From the NCBI GenBank assembly GCA_026710545.1, contig JAPOQU010000072.1:1-63206 (forward strand): a stretch of DNA of 63,206 nucleotides. The letters are read 5' to 3'. The DNA is from Gammaproteobacteria bacterium. GTDB lineage: Bacteria; Pseudomonadota; Gammaproteobacteria; Eutrophobiales; Eutrophobiaceae. Below the pieces are notes generated by a model. That model made no database searches, was not told the origin of the DNA, and saw only the letters and a program-made list of their open reading frames with translations. The position numbers were made by a program, and so were the translations under genes. Shown piece after piece: positions 15,691-24,721 of the stretch (its first letter is position 1; each line of letters opens with the position of its first letter).

Positions 15691-16422
15691 TCACCCCGAC
15701 AGGCTCCTGCCCCCGTCTACGGGCAGGACCTGGCCGGTGATATAGTCAGCCTCGGCAATAAGGAAATACACCGCGCTCGCTATATCCACGGGGTCTCCGG
15801 GGCGTTGCAGCGGGATCACGGACAGTATCGAGTCCCTGGTTTCGTCATCCATTTCGGCAGGCCAGATTATTGCTCCGGGAGAGACGGCGTTCACCCGCAC
15901 GTTCGGCGCCAGTTCCCGGGCCAGGGAGCGGGTCAGCATGTTCAGGCCCGACTTTGCCACGCTGTACATGGAGTGTTCCAGCAACGGCCGGCTGCCGTGA
16001 ATATCGGTGATATTGATGATGCAGCCCCGGGTCTGTTCCAGGTATGGGGCCGCGCGCCTGGCCAGGAACAACGGCGCCTTGAGGTTGGTGCCGATAATTT
16101 CGTTCCAGGTGGGTTCCTTGATTTGCGGCAACCGGGTCGGGTAGAACACGGAAGCGTTATTGACCAGCACGTCCAGGCTGCCGGTCAGTTCCAGCGCCTT
16201 GTCTATCACCCAGTCATAGGAAGACGCCGCCATCAGGTCGGCCTGTACGGTACACGATGAGTTGGGTCGAATCCGGTTGAGCTCGTCCGCAAGCGAGTTC
16301 GCTTCCGTTGCGGAACGGTTGTAGTGGATCACCACGCTGTACTGCTTTGCGTGTAAATGGCGCGCAATGGCCGCGCCGATACGCCGGGCGGCGCCGGTAA
16401 TCAGTACTGTCCTGTCTGCCAT
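15691..16422 (-). CDS. Pteridine reductase (SDR family, FolM-like)
   Basis: 243 aa short-chain dehydrogenase. The cofactor motif is TGAARRIG, with the Arg in place of Gly that marks pteridine reductases (TGxxxRxG). NNAS and the catalytic Tyr-Lys pair (SMYSVAKSG) are present, then PGAI. It probably reduces dihydrobiopterin or dihydrofolate with NADPH. Its position next to folB-folK fits a folate/pterin role. It reads toward folK and is divergent from the methyltransferase gene at 16460. Confidence 0.88.
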   Translation of the reverse strand: MADRTVLITGAARRIGAAIARHLHAKQYSVVIHYNRSATEANSLADELNRIRPNSSCTVQADLMAASSYDWVIDKALELTGSLDVLVNNASVFYPTRLPQIKEPTWNEIIGTNLKAPLFLARRAAPYLEQTRGCIINITDIHGSRPLLEHSMYSVAKSGLNMLTRSLARELAPNVRVNAVSPGAIIWPAEMDDETRDSILSVIPLQRPGDPVDIASAVYFLIAEADYITGQVLPVDGGRSLSG

Positions 16423-16459
16423 TGTCCGGGTATCATGTTGTTGACTATTATGTTCCAGA

Positions 16460-17725
16460 ATGCTTCAAGCCGGATATTTGACAACATATCATCGTTCTCT
16501 GCAAATGTATGACAGCGGTTGCAACGGAACGGACCCGCATCTGCGTTTACCCGTACCGCCGGAAGCGGCCCGGAAACACAGCCTTGCGCTCGCCGGGCTG
16601 ATCCGGGAGCAGATCCGCCGGAGCGGGGGAAACATCAGCTTTGAGCGCTTCATGGAAATGGCCCTGTATGAACCCGGCTGGGGTTATTACAGCGCCGGGG
16701 CGGCCAGGTTCGGCGAGCCCGGGGACTTTGTTACCGCCCCCCACGTCTCATCCCTGTTTTCCCGTTGTGTCGCGAAGCAGTGCCGGCAGGTGCTGGCGGC
16801 CGTTCCTGCAGGCGCCATCCTTGAAGTCGGGGCAGGGTCGGGGCTCATGGCCCTGGACCTGTTGCAGGAACTCGAAGCGCTGGATTCCATGCCGGAACGC
16901 TACTTCATACTGGAAACCAGTGCGGATTTACACGCGAGACAGGAACAGTTATTCGCATCCCGTATCCCGCATCTGCTGCCGCGCATAGCGTGGCTCGAGA
17001 CATTACCGGAACAACCCCTCAGCGGGATCATCATCGCCAACGAACTGATCGATGCAATGCCGGTGGCGCGGGTGGCGCTGGAAAAAGGCGCCTTGCACGA
17101 ATTGTGCGTGGGACATGACGGGGGCGGGTTTTACTGGATGAAGACCCCCGCCCCGGATGGCCCCGTCCGTGCATCCTGGGACAGGATAACAAACGGATTG
17201 CCGGGGCCGCTCCCCGAACCCTTTGAGACGGAACTGAGCCTGCGGGCCGATGCCTGGGTCCGGTCCGTGTCTGCGGTACTGGAACAGGGGGCGATGCTGT
17301 TGCTCGATTACGGCTATCCGGGATACGAGTTTTACCACCCGCAGCGGGACCGGGGCACCTTGCTGTGCCACTACCGGCACCGAGCCCACGACAATCCTTT
17401 CTTTTTCCCCGGGCTGCAGGATATCACGTCGTCCGTGGATTTCACTGCGCTGGCTCAGGCCGCGCTGGAGAGCGGCATGCAGTTGGCGGGTTATACCAGC
17501 CAGGCCCATTTCCTTATCGGCTGCGGCATCACCGAAATGGCCGCGGCGATGCAGAACGGCAAGGATTGCCCGGATCCTGCCGTGACCGCGCAGGTAAAGC
17601 GCCTGACACTGCCGGGAGAAATGGGCGAGCGCTTCAAGGCCATCGCCTTCACCCGGGAGTTCCCGGAAGCATTGATTGGATTCCAGTTCCTGGACCAGCA
17701 AGACCGCTTGTGGAGGCAGGTTTAG
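16460..17725 (+). CDS. SAM-dependent methyltransferase, MidA/NDUFAF7 family
   Basis: About 421 aa. COG1565 family members are protein arginine methyltransferases; the mitochondrial homologue NDUFAF7 modifies a complex I subunit. Visible signatures are FMEMALYEPGWGYYS, then FGEPGDFVTAPHVSSLFSRC, the SAM-binding AILEVGAGSGLMALDLL and IIANELIDAMPV. The start is uncertain, since neither ATG 16460 nor ATG 16505 has a good ribosome site. The stop overlaps the GTG of uppP. The substrate in this organism is unknown. Confidence 0.88.
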   Translation: MLQAGYLTTYHRSLQMYDSGCNGTDPHLRLPVPPEAARKHSLALAGLIREQIRRSGGNISFERFMEMALYEPGWGYYSAGAARFGEPGDFVTAPHVSSLFSRCVAKQCRQVLAAVPAGAILEVGAGSGLMALDLLQELEALDSMPERYFILETSADLHARQEQLFASRIPHLLPRIAWLETLPEQPLSGIIIANELIDAMPVARVALEKGALHELCVGHDGGGFYWMKTPAPDGPVRASWDRITNGLPGPLPEPFETELSLRADAWVRSVSAVLEQGAMLLLDYGYPGYEFYHPQRDRGTLLCHYRHRAHDNPFFFPGLQDITSSVDFTALAQAALESGMQLAGYTSQAHFLIGCGITEMAAAMQNGKDCPDPAVTAQVKRLTLPGEMGERFKAIAFTREFPEALIGFQFLDQQDRLWRQV

Positions 17726-18516
17726 TGGACACCCTGCACGCAATCATCCTCGGCCTGCTCCAGGGCCTTACCGAGTTCCTGCCCATAAGCAGCTCGGCCC
17801 ACCTCGTCCTGTTGCCGGAACTGCTGGACTGGGCAGACCAGGGCCTGCTCTACGACGTGGCCGCCCACTTCGGCAGCCTGCTCGCGCTGATAATTTACTT
17901 CAGGAAAGACCTGGCGACCATGACTGCCGGCTGGGTCAAGTCGTTCACCGGCGGGCGCAACAGGGAAGCCGACCTGGTCTGGTTCCTGATCATCGCCACC
18001 CTGCCGATCTGCCTGGCCGGGTTGCTGTTTCACGATTTAACCGTTCACCTGCGCGACCCACTGGTCATCGCCGGCGCCACGGTACTGTTCGCACTGCTGC
18101 TCTGGTGGGCGGACAGCCGGGGCAAACGCCGGCGCAGCCTGGAAGATTTCCGGTTCCGGGACGCCGTGGTGATAGGCTTGCTCCAGGTACTGGCCATTAT
18201 TCCCGGCACGTCGCGCGCGGGTATTACGATCACCGCGGGATTGATGCTCGGGTTGGGCAGGGAGGCCGCCAGCCGCTTTTCCTTCCTGCTGGCAATCCCT
18301 GTGATCCTGCTGGCCTCTGGTAATGAACTGTTGAATGTTTCTGTCTCTGCTATGCAGGTAGACTGGACTGCGCTGTTCACGGTCACTGTTGTTTCGTTCA
18401 TCAGCGCCTGGCTGACGATCCACTGGTTCCTCAAACTCGTGGAATGGACCGGGATGCTGCCTTACGTCATCTACCGGTTGTTCCTGGGCGCGCTGTTATT
18501 TGCGCTGTTCCTGTAG
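17725..18516 (+). CDS. uppP: Undecaprenyl-diphosphate phosphatase UppP
   Basis: 263 aa from GTG 17725-17727, which overlaps the preceding stop (TAGTG) and has GGAGG upstream. The open frame begins much earlier, inside the methyltransferase gene, so that part is spurious. The protein starts DTLHAIILGLLQGLTEFLPISSSAHLVL, the BacA signature with its catalytic Glu and Ser. PGTSRAGITITAGLMLG is the second active-site loop. About eight membrane helices. It recycles the C55 lipid carrier for cell-wall synthesis. Confidence 0.96.
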   Translation: MDTLHAIILGLLQGLTEFLPISSSAHLVLLPELLDWADQGLLYDVAAHFGSLLALIIYFRKDLATMTAGWVKSFTGGRNREADLVWFLIIATLPICLAGLLFHDLTVHLRDPLVIAGATVLFALLLWWADSRGKRRRSLEDFRFRDAVVIGLLQVLAIIPGTSRAGITITAGLMLGLGREAASRFSFLLAIPVILLASGNELLNVSVSAMQVDWTALFTVTVVSFISAWLTIHWFLKLVEWTGMLPYVIYRLFLGALLFALFL

Positions 18517-18543
18517 CCTGTAATTCCCGGAAACCCGGACCGC

Positions 18544-18942
18544 TCATTCCTTGAGGAACACCTCGTCGACGGGCACCTGCATGCCGCTGGCAAGCCCGTT
18601 ATTCTGTTGCGCCAGGGCGATGACCGCAAGCAGTTCCCCGTACTGTGTCTCGGACATACCTTTGCCGAACGCGGCGCTGGTATGGGAATGCACGCAGTAC
18701 TCGCAGGCATTGGCGACGGACACGGCGATGTAGACCATCTCCTTGGTGACCGCGTCGATCTCCCCTGGCGCCATCACTTCCTTGCCTGCGGACCAGACGC
18801 GCTCCAGGGTAGCGGGGTAATTGGCCAGGGCTTTCCAGAAGTTGTTGATGAAATCCGTCTGCCGAACCTGCCTGATGTCATCGTAAACAGCCTTCACTTC
18901 TGCGCCCGCATCCTCGTATTCAACCAGTTTTACCGTAGACAT
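18544..18942 (-). CDS. Carboxymuconolactone decarboxylase/AhpD-family protein
   Basis: 132 aa, a compact all-helical protein. The redox motif CEYCVHSHTSAA, the CxxC-x-x-x-H of AhpD-like hydroperoxidase proteins, lies at about residues 79-86. This favours a peroxidase or disulfide role over a true decarboxylase. It stands alone between uppP and a cupin gene and is on the minus strand. Substrate cannot be read from the sequence. Confidence 0.85.
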   Translation of the reverse strand: MSTVKLVEYEDAGAEVKAVYDDIRQVRQTDFINNFWKALANYPATLERVWSAGKEVMAPGEIDAVTKEMVYIAVSVANACEYCVHSHTSAAFGKGMSETQYGELLAVIALAQQNNGLASGMQVPVDEVFLKE

Positions 18943-18990
18943 TCACATTGTCCCCATTGATAAGAATTGATTACCGGCATAAAAATACAC

Positions 18991-19407
18991 TTACCCTTCG
19001 GTTTCCTGTTCCACCGGCATACTGGCCGGGGCGTCGCTGTCCTTGATGAAGAACACCAGGATCCTTGCCGGTTCCGTGTCGCTCGCGTTATTCGCGACGG
19101 TGTGGATATCGTCCGGGTTTTCATAAAACACCTGTCCTGCCGTGAGGGTTTTTGCTTCACCCCCCTTAACCTGCATTACCACGGAACCTTCCAGTACGTA
19201 AACGAAAGTATGGGCGTTGTGGCGATGCGGGGCGGAGACTTCACCCGGTGCGAATTCAACGGTCAGTACCTGCCCGGCCTTGCCTGCCATGTCCGCCAGG
19301 TCCTGATTGAACAGCATGGCGACTTCCGCGCCGGGGGCGCGCAAAGGCAACATGGCAAGGCTGATAAACGATGCCGTCATGAGCACAGGTAATATATTGT
19401 TTTTCAT
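18991..19407 (-). CDS. Periplasmic cupin-domain protein
   Basis: 138 aa. The first 25 residues form a signal peptide ending LPLRAPGAE, so export is likely. The cupin core has the metal-ligand pattern PHRHNAHTFVYVLEG (His, His, His) and a second half, PDDIHTVANN. It is a single-domain cupin of unknown ligand. It may form a transcript with the AhpD-like gene downstream, across a 48-base gap. Confidence 0.85.
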   Translation of the reverse strand: MKNNILPVLMTASFISLAMLPLRAPGAEVAMLFNQDLADMAGKAGQVLTVEFAPGEVSAPHRHNAHTFVYVLEGSVVMQVKGGEAKTLTAGQVFYENPDDIHTVANNASDTEPARILVFFIKDSDAPASMPVEQETEG

Positions 19408-19480
19408 GGTGTTCTCCCGTTATTGAAATGGTTGTAATTTTCAGGCTGTGGCGCTGCACGGACGCCGGTTACCGGCACCG

Positions 19481-20701
19481 TTATACCGCTTCCTCCATTT
19501 TTACCTGTTTGACAGCCCGGATCCGTTGCAGGCGGATGCATTCTGCGATTTGCGCCCCCTTCAGGTCTTTGATATCCAGAGATTTTGTATCCACGGAAAG
19601 GCAGGCCTCGCGGTATTTCCTGAACATACCGGCCTGCGGGTAATCCTGGCGTTCCTTGCCCTTGCGCCCGCGCGCATCGGCTTCGCAGGCGAGCAGGAAC
19701 TTGTCGAAACGCTCCGGGCGGCGGAAGGCATCCAGTCCCTCGAGTTTGCCGACGACCACTTTCGGGCTCAGCTCATCGATACGGTGGCAGTTGAGGTGGT
19801 AGCGCGAGACGACGGTTGCCAGTTCCCGGTACCTGTTAGGTATGCGCAGGCGGTCACACAGCTTGTCAATCAGTTCCACCCCGCGTTCTCCGTGACCGTG
19901 ATGGCTGGGCCAGATTTCCCGTGGCGTTGTGGCCTTGCCGAGGTCATGCACCAGGGCGGCGAAGCGTACCTCCGGGTCGGCGCTGAGATTTGCAGCCTGG
20001 TCGAGCACCATCAGCGTATGCACGCCGCAGTCGATCTCCGGATGATAGCGCTCCGGTTGCGGTACCCCGAACAGGCGTTCAATCTCGGGAAACAGCACGC
20101 TCAATGCGTTGCATTCCCTGAGCACCTCGAAATAGCGTCGCGGCGTACGCGTTTGCAAAGCCTTTTCCGTTTCCACCCAGATACGTTCCGGAACCAGTGC
20201 TTCCAGTTCATCAGTGGCGCTGATTTCCGTTAATAAAGTCAGGGTCTCTGCTGCGATAAGAAAGTCAAATTGCGCGGCAAACCGGGCAACCCGCAGCACC
20301 CGTAACGGGTCTTCCACGAACGCATCGGAGACGTGGCGGATGACCTTGTTCTCCAGGTCATTGCGGCCGTTGAACGGGTCGATCAGGTCGCCGTTTTCAT
20401 CCCTGGCGATGGCATTGATGGTGATGTCCCGGCGTTCCAGGTCCTGTTCCAGGGTAATATCGTCGGAGGTATTGAACACGAAACCCTTGTAACCCGGACC
20501 TGATTTGCGTTCGGTGCGGGCCAGGGCGTACTCCTCCCCGGAATCAGGGTGGATAAATACAGGAAATTCCTTGCCTACCGCCTTGTACCCCAGTGCCGCC
20601 ATGTCCTCAGGGGTGCTGCCGACAACTACCCAGTCGCGGTCTTTTACCCCGATTCCCAGCAGTTCGTCGCGAACCGCGCCACCTACCAGATAAATCTGCA
20701 T
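19481..20701 (-). CDS. cca: CCA-adding tRNA nucleotidyltransferase, multifunctional
   Basis: 406 aa. The class II nucleotidyltransferase head is clear: MQIYLVGGAVRDELLG, then KDRDWVVVG, EYALARTERKSG and RRDITINAIARD. The C-terminal HD domain (HTLMVLDQAAN, ALVHDLGKATTP, HGHGERGVEL) marks the gammaproteobacterial form with added phosphatase and phosphodiesterase activity. It repairs or builds the 3' CCA of tRNAs. The tRNA-Ile2 gene in this window already encodes CCA, so repair is its main role here. Confidence 0.97.
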   Translation of the reverse strand: MQIYLVGGAVRDELLGIGVKDRDWVVVGSTPEDMAALGYKAVGKEFPVFIHPDSGEEYALARTERKSGPGYKGFVFNTSDDITLEQDLERRDITINAIARDENGDLIDPFNGRNDLENKVIRHVSDAFVEDPLRVLRVARFAAQFDFLIAAETLTLLTEISATDELEALVPERIWVETEKALQTRTPRRYFEVLRECNALSVLFPEIERLFGVPQPERYHPEIDCGVHTLMVLDQAANLSADPEVRFAALVHDLGKATTPREIWPSHHGHGERGVELIDKLCDRLRIPNRYRELATVVSRYHLNCHRIDELSPKVVVGKLEGLDAFRRPERFDKFLLACEADARGRKGKERQDYPQAGMFRKYREACLSVDTKSLDIKDLKGAQIAECIRLQRIRAVKQVKMEEAV

Positions 20702-20720
20702 ATCTGTCCGTAACTGGAAA

Positions 20721-21641
20721 CTACAGCGCTTCCAGGTAGCTGAGCATGCGTTTCCGCATGGTCGCGTCCGGCACCCGGCCCTTGCCGCCCATCATGTTAT
20801 CCAGTACGTGTTTTACCCTGGAGGTAGCCGGTATGATGCAGGTCACAGCCGGATGGCCGGCTATGAATTTCAGGAAAAACTGGCCCCAGCTTGTGCAGTC
20901 GATCTCCCCGGCCCAGTCCGGCAGGGGTTTCCCCTTCACTTTTCCGAACAGGCTTCCCCCTTGATAGGGGCGGTTGATGATCGTGGCGATACCCATGTCC
21001 TGTGCCAGCGGCAGCAGGCGCGCATCAGTTACCCTGTTGGCGGCGCTGTAAGTCAGCTGGACAAAATCCAGCGGCTCCGTTTTCATGATGGCCTCCAGTT
21101 CCCCATGAAACCTGCCGTGCGAGGTGGTGATGCCCAGGTAACGGATGCGTCCCTGTTCCTTCCATTCCTTCAGGGTCCTGAGATGGACCTTCCAGTCACG
21201 CAGGTTATGGATCTGCATGAGATCCATCGTCTCGACCCCCATCAGCCGCATGGATTCGTTCATCTGGCGGACCCCGTCCTCCCGTCCGTCGATCCAGACT
21301 TTAGTGGCTGCAAACAGCGCCGAGGTGTTTTCCGTAGTCTTGAGCAGTTCGCCCACGATGCCTTCCGCGGGTCCGTACATGGGCGAAGAATCGATCATCT
21401 GGCCACCGTGGTCAAAGAACGCCTGCATCACCTCACCGAGTTGTTCCATGGGCGTGGCATGGGAAAAGGTACTGTAGGTGCCCATTCCCAGGATGGAAAT
21501 TTCCTCGCCGCTCGACGGGATGGTGCGTTTGATCACGTTACCGGTCATGGCGGACAGGGCTCCGGGCAGAACGCCGGCAGCGACGGGTACTGCACAGGCA
21601 TGTTTGATAAAGTTGCGTCGTGATAGTGTGAGTTGTTTCAT
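20721..21641 (-). CDS. Tat-exported aldo/keto reductase
   Basis: 306 aa. The N-terminus (LSRRNFIKHACAVPVAAGVL) has a twin-arginine signal, so the folded enzyme is predicted to be exported. The rest is an aldo/keto reductase barrel: GEEISILGMGTYSTF, MIDSSPMYGPAEGIVG with the catalytic Tyr, and a later QIHNL. Substrate is unknown. It lies five bases after the transporter gene at 21647-22954, so the two are probably one operon. Confidence 0.87.
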   Translation of the reverse strand: MKQLTLSRRNFIKHACAVPVAAGVLPGALSAMTGNVIKRTIPSSGEEISILGMGTYSTFSHATPMEQLGEVMQAFFDHGGQMIDSSPMYGPAEGIVGELLKTTENTSALFAATKVWIDGREDGVRQMNESMRLMGVETMDLMQIHNLRDWKVHLRTLKEWKEQGRIRYLGITTSHGRFHGELEAIMKTEPLDFVQLTYSAANRVTDARLLPLAQDMGIATIINRPYQGGSLFGKVKGKPLPDWAGEIDCTSWGQFFLKFIAGHPAVTCIIPATSRVKHVLDNMMGGKGRVPDATMRKRMLSYLEAL

Positions 21642-21646
21642 AGCTG

Positions 21647-22954
21647 TTAATCAGGTTTCCCGGCACTGCTGTGCAGACGATCGTGATCATAGCTTCTTCC
21701 TATGAATACTGCCATGATTGCCCACAGGAACGCAATACCGGCGCCAATCAGGCCGATACCTGTCAGTCCCAGGCCGAATCCCTGGGCCAGGCCGGTATAC
21801 ACCCAGCCGCTGAGCATGTCACCGCCCCGGTAGACCACGATGTCTATGACCGGCTTGGTCTTGAAGCGGGTTTCCCGGCTCACCAGGGTAAACAGCATTT
21901 CCCGGCCCGGCCGGGTGATGGCGTAATTGCCGGCCCGGCGCACGATTTGCAGACCCACCAGCACCAGCAGCAGCGGCGCGGCTGCAACTACCAGCCAGCC
22001 GGCGATGATGATAACGGGTACTATCGACAAAGTGACGCTCAGGCCGAAACGCATGGCCAGGCGGTTTGTGGCAAACATCGCCGTCACGATGGCCAGGGAG
22101 TTCACGATCAGGTCCATGATGCCCCAGTACTGTGAACGGGTGGCGCGATCGAATTCGGCCAGCATGTTCTTCAGTTCGAAATAAACGAACGTGCTCATGA
22201 CCGTGTATAACAGGATGAACAGGCCGATCCCCAGCAGGTAGCGGTTGCTGAAAAAGTCGGAGAAACCGCTGAGGGGATTGCCTCCTATGGTGTCCCGGGA
22301 TGACAGGACCGGCGCCGCGCGATCCAGTTCTTCCTGCTTGAGTTTCTCCAGGTAGACGATCAGGGGAATAGTCAGCAGCAGCAACAGGGAAGCGAGCAGC
22401 ATCAGGTTGTAAACGCCCAGGGTCGCGGAGAAAAAAACCGGGATGACGGGTCCGGCAACCGCGCCTATGCTGGCGCCCGAGGCGATAAAACCGAACAGCC
22501 TTTTGCCTTGATCCTTGGAAAATGTCTCGGCCATGAAACTCCAGAACACGGAGACGTGGAACAGGCTGAAGACGCTGAGCCAGACGTAGAATGTCTTGTC
22601 TATGTAAACCGGATTGTCCAGCGTCTGTGTCCCCAGGTAGAACGCCAGGAAGGACAGGCAAAAGAAGGCGTATACACCCGGGACAAGGCGCCTGAACTTT
22701 ATTTTGGATATGGCGCTGCCGTACACGGAGACGGCAACCAGGCTGAGGGCAAAGGTCATCGTCCACAGCCAGCTCAACTCGGCGTCGGACCAGTCACTCG
22801 CCATGGCGTCGCGCACGGGCCTGAGCGTGTAATAGGCCGCCATCAGGGTGAACATGAAGACGAACGAGGTGAGCGCAGACCTGATTTCATGGGCCTTGAT
22901 CTTGAACAGCAGTTTGATGTACCTGCTGACCGGGCGCTGTGCTGTATCGTTCAT
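21647..22954 (-). CDS. MFS transporter resembling the NTP/NDP exchange family
   Basis: 435 aa with about 12 hydrophobic helices. The N-terminal segment (ALTSFVFMFTLMAAYYTLRP, then VRDAMASDW) is characteristic of the bacterial relatives of ATP/ADP translocases, many of which are general MFS carriers in free-living bacteria. The substrate cannot be inferred. It is transcribed with the downstream Tat aldo/keto reductase. The start lies beside a GGGGTCAGAGTA repeat. Confidence 0.82.
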   Translation of the reverse strand: MNDTAQRPVSRYIKLLFKIKAHEIRSALTSFVFMFTLMAAYYTLRPVRDAMASDWSDAELSWLWTMTFALSLVAVSVYGSAISKIKFRRLVPGVYAFFCLSFLAFYLGTQTLDNPVYIDKTFYVWLSVFSLFHVSVFWSFMAETFSKDQGKRLFGFIASGASIGAVAGPVIPVFFSATLGVYNLMLLASLLLLLTIPLIVYLEKLKQEELDRAAPVLSSRDTIGGNPLSGFSDFFSNRYLLGIGLFILLYTVMSTFVYFELKNMLAEFDRATRSQYWGIMDLIVNSLAIVTAMFATNRLAMRFGLSVTLSIVPVIIIAGWLVVAAAPLLLVLVGLQIVRRAGNYAITRPGREMLFTLVSRETRFKTKPVIDIVVYRGGDMLSGWVYTGLAQGFGLGLTGIGLIGAGIAFLWAIMAVFIGRSYDHDRLHSSAGKPD

Positions 22955-22960
22955 GATAAT

Positions 22961-23030
22961 TGGGGTCAGAGTAAAGTACTCATAATAAGAACATCATAAC
23001 CTGTCTGACTGTATTTTTACTCTGACCCCA
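22961..23030. repeat. GGGGTCAGAGTA-family palindrome with divergent centre
   Basis: The left arm GGGGTCAGAGTAAAGTAC and the right arm GTATTTTTACTCTGACCCC enclose about 35 bases unrelated to the core of the long copies. The right arm contains the stop codon of the epimerase gene (TAA on the minus strand, 23017-23019). Confidence 0.85.
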
Positions 23031-23970
23031 AATATTGCGTCTTCAGGTATGCCGGCACGATACTCTCAACCGTCGCAGGTTCGATACCCAGCGTCTCAAG
23101 GTCGTTGCAGGGGCAAACGGCATCGACCTGCATCGACCGGTAGTTGTCCGTCGAAAATGGTTGTTCGATACCCAGTACAGGGAAAATAAAACCGGACAGG
23201 TCGAAGGCCAGTCCCTGCATCCTGGCGGCAAAATCGGGAAGCGGGATGACTAATCTGTTCCGTGCGGTACACCTGGCGGTGAATTCGACCAGCTCCTGCA
23301 GCGTATAGGTTCGCGGTCCGCACAGGTCGTAACGTTTACCGAAATGAGCAGGCCCGGTCAGCGTATCGGCCATCGCCCTGGCGACGTCTTCCACGAACAC
23401 CGGTGCGAAGCGCGCCCCGGCGCAGGCCAGCGGGAATACCCCGGGCATCAACCTGATCAATCCGGCAAAGCGGTTGAAGAAGCTGTCGTCCTGTCCGAAT
23501 ATCACGGACGGGCGGTAAGTGGTGACGTTAAGCTCTTCGGCGGCATGTACCCTGTCTTCCGCTGCGCCCTTGCTGCGCAGGTAATGGCTGGTTCCTCCCG
23601 TCGCGTCGGCGTTGATTGCGCTCATATGCAACAGGCGTTCGATCCGGTGTTCCCGGCAGGCGCGTATGACCTTGTCAGACAACTCGGTGTGGGCATGGTA
23701 AAACCCGGCCCCGCTTGTTCCCCGTCCATTCAGGATCCCCACGAGATTGACTACTGCATCGCAATCGGTCAGGTGAGCGGTCAATTGTGCCTGGTCATGG
23801 ATTTCGGTCTCGACCAGTTCCAGGTTGGGCAACAGGCTGAGTGCGCGCTGATTTGCCGCGCGCCTGCGCGTCAGTACCTTCAATGCATATCCGGCGTCGC
23901 TTAAGCGGCGCGCGAGCGAGCGGCCGACAAAACCGGTGCCGCCGAGAATGCCGATTTTACTGATGCTCAT
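23017..23970 (-). CDS. NAD(P)-binding epimerase, complex I NDUFA9-like
   Basis: 317 aa atypical short-chain dehydrogenase. It begins with the Rossmann motif SKIGILGGTGFVGRSLARRL and has DAVVNLVGIL and LLHMSAINAD. This subgroup is related to the NDUFA9 subunit of respiratory complex I and to sugar-nucleotide epimerases. The catalytic YxxxK of classical SDRs is not obvious (HYLRSKG is the nearest). The final residues, QYLGSE, and the stop come from the repeat downstream. Confidence 0.85.
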   Translation of the reverse strand: MSISKIGILGGTGFVGRSLARRLSDAGYALKVLTRRRAANQRALSLLPNLELVETEIHDQAQLTAHLTDCDAVVNLVGILNGRGTSGAGFYHAHTELSDKVIRACREHRIERLLHMSAINADATGGTSHYLRSKGAAEDRVHAAEELNVTTYRPSVIFGQDDSFFNRFAGLIRLMPGVFPLACAGARFAPVFVEDVARAMADTLTGPAHFGKRYDLCGPRTYTLQELVEFTARCTARNRLVIPLPDFAARMQGLAFDLSGFIFPVLGIEQPFSTDNYRSMQVDAVCPCNDLETLGIEPATVESIVPAYLKTQYLGSE

Positions 23971-24205
23971 ACCGGTTGTCCGTAGTCAATCTGCACGGTT
24001 GTATGTATCTGGTAATGGCATTCCTGCTACTATACTTGACGAATAGAGCCCTTGCAGCGCACAGATGTGAAATTTTGTGAACACGATCTCAAACACTCCG
24101 TACATTTCAGGTACTTTTGTATCGGTGAAACGTCGTGATTCATCAGGCAGAACCGGATCTGCCTCACCGGGTTGAAACCATATCGCCTACGCGGGAGAAA
24201 ACAGG

Positions 24206-24607
24206 ATGGAACTGACCCTTCCCTGGTACTTTTTTGACGCGAACGCACCGGATGAGATTAAACCCGGGCACAAGCCTGAGGGAGATGCCGTCGCGGAAAA
24301 GGAGAAGAGAATCCTGTGTCGCTTTTGCCAGGGCCCGGTTACGGACAACAGCAGGCAGACAACACCGCTGGGCCGGTTTATCCATTGCCGGACCAACGCT
24401 GGCGGGTTTACCTTCGAATTCGGCTGTTTTTCGGATGCGCCGGGGTGTATGACCACGGGCGATGCGACTACCGAACATACCTGGTTTCCCGGCCATAGCT
24501 GGAAACTGGCCCTCTGCCGCAACTGCGGCGAACACCTTGGCTGGTCATTCAGGGGCGATACGTCATTTTACGGTTTGATACTGGACAGGCTGGTAGAGGA
24601 AGAGTAG
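24206..24607 (+). CDS. Single-domain CULT (cereblon-like) protein
   Basis: 133 aa. It carries the complete signature of the CULT domain, the thalidomide-binding domain of eukaryotic cereblon. Two zinc CxxC pairs are C38-C41 and C104-C107. The aromatic cage is W93, W99 and W113 with F115, at the same spacings (6, 14, 2) as human W380, W386, W400 and F402. The hydrogen-bonding Asn is N64, 29 residues before W93, as N351 is before W380. The motifs HTWFPGHSWKLALC and GEHLGWSF are near-diagnostic. Bacterial stand-alone members, such as MsCI4 of Magnetospirillum, exist with unknown natural ligand. It is monocistronic. Confidence 0.88.
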   Translation: MELTLPWYFFDANAPDEIKPGHKPEGDAVAEKEKRILCRFCQGPVTDNSRQTTPLGRFIHCRTNAGGFTFEFGCFSDAPGCMTTGDATTEHTWFPGHSWKLALCRNCGEHLGWSFRGDTSFYGLILDRLVEEE

Positions 24608-24721
24608 ATCTGTGCGGTTCTCCTGGTTTCCACCCGGATAATTACGGGTATAATACCTCCCCTTTATTTCACAGCGAGGTTGGAACCATGGTTCGTGCCG
24701 TCCGGAACGGGGAAGCAGCAA

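Noticed and set aside
17365-17724. N-terminal extension of the UppP frame
   Set aside because: It overlaps the methyltransferase gene in another frame. The GTG at 17725 gives the normal UppP length and has a ribosome site.
24680-24721. Longer N-terminus for the CoA transferase
   Set aside because: TTG at 24680 is too close to its upstream purine stretch, and the family starts near LEGVRVLELGQL.
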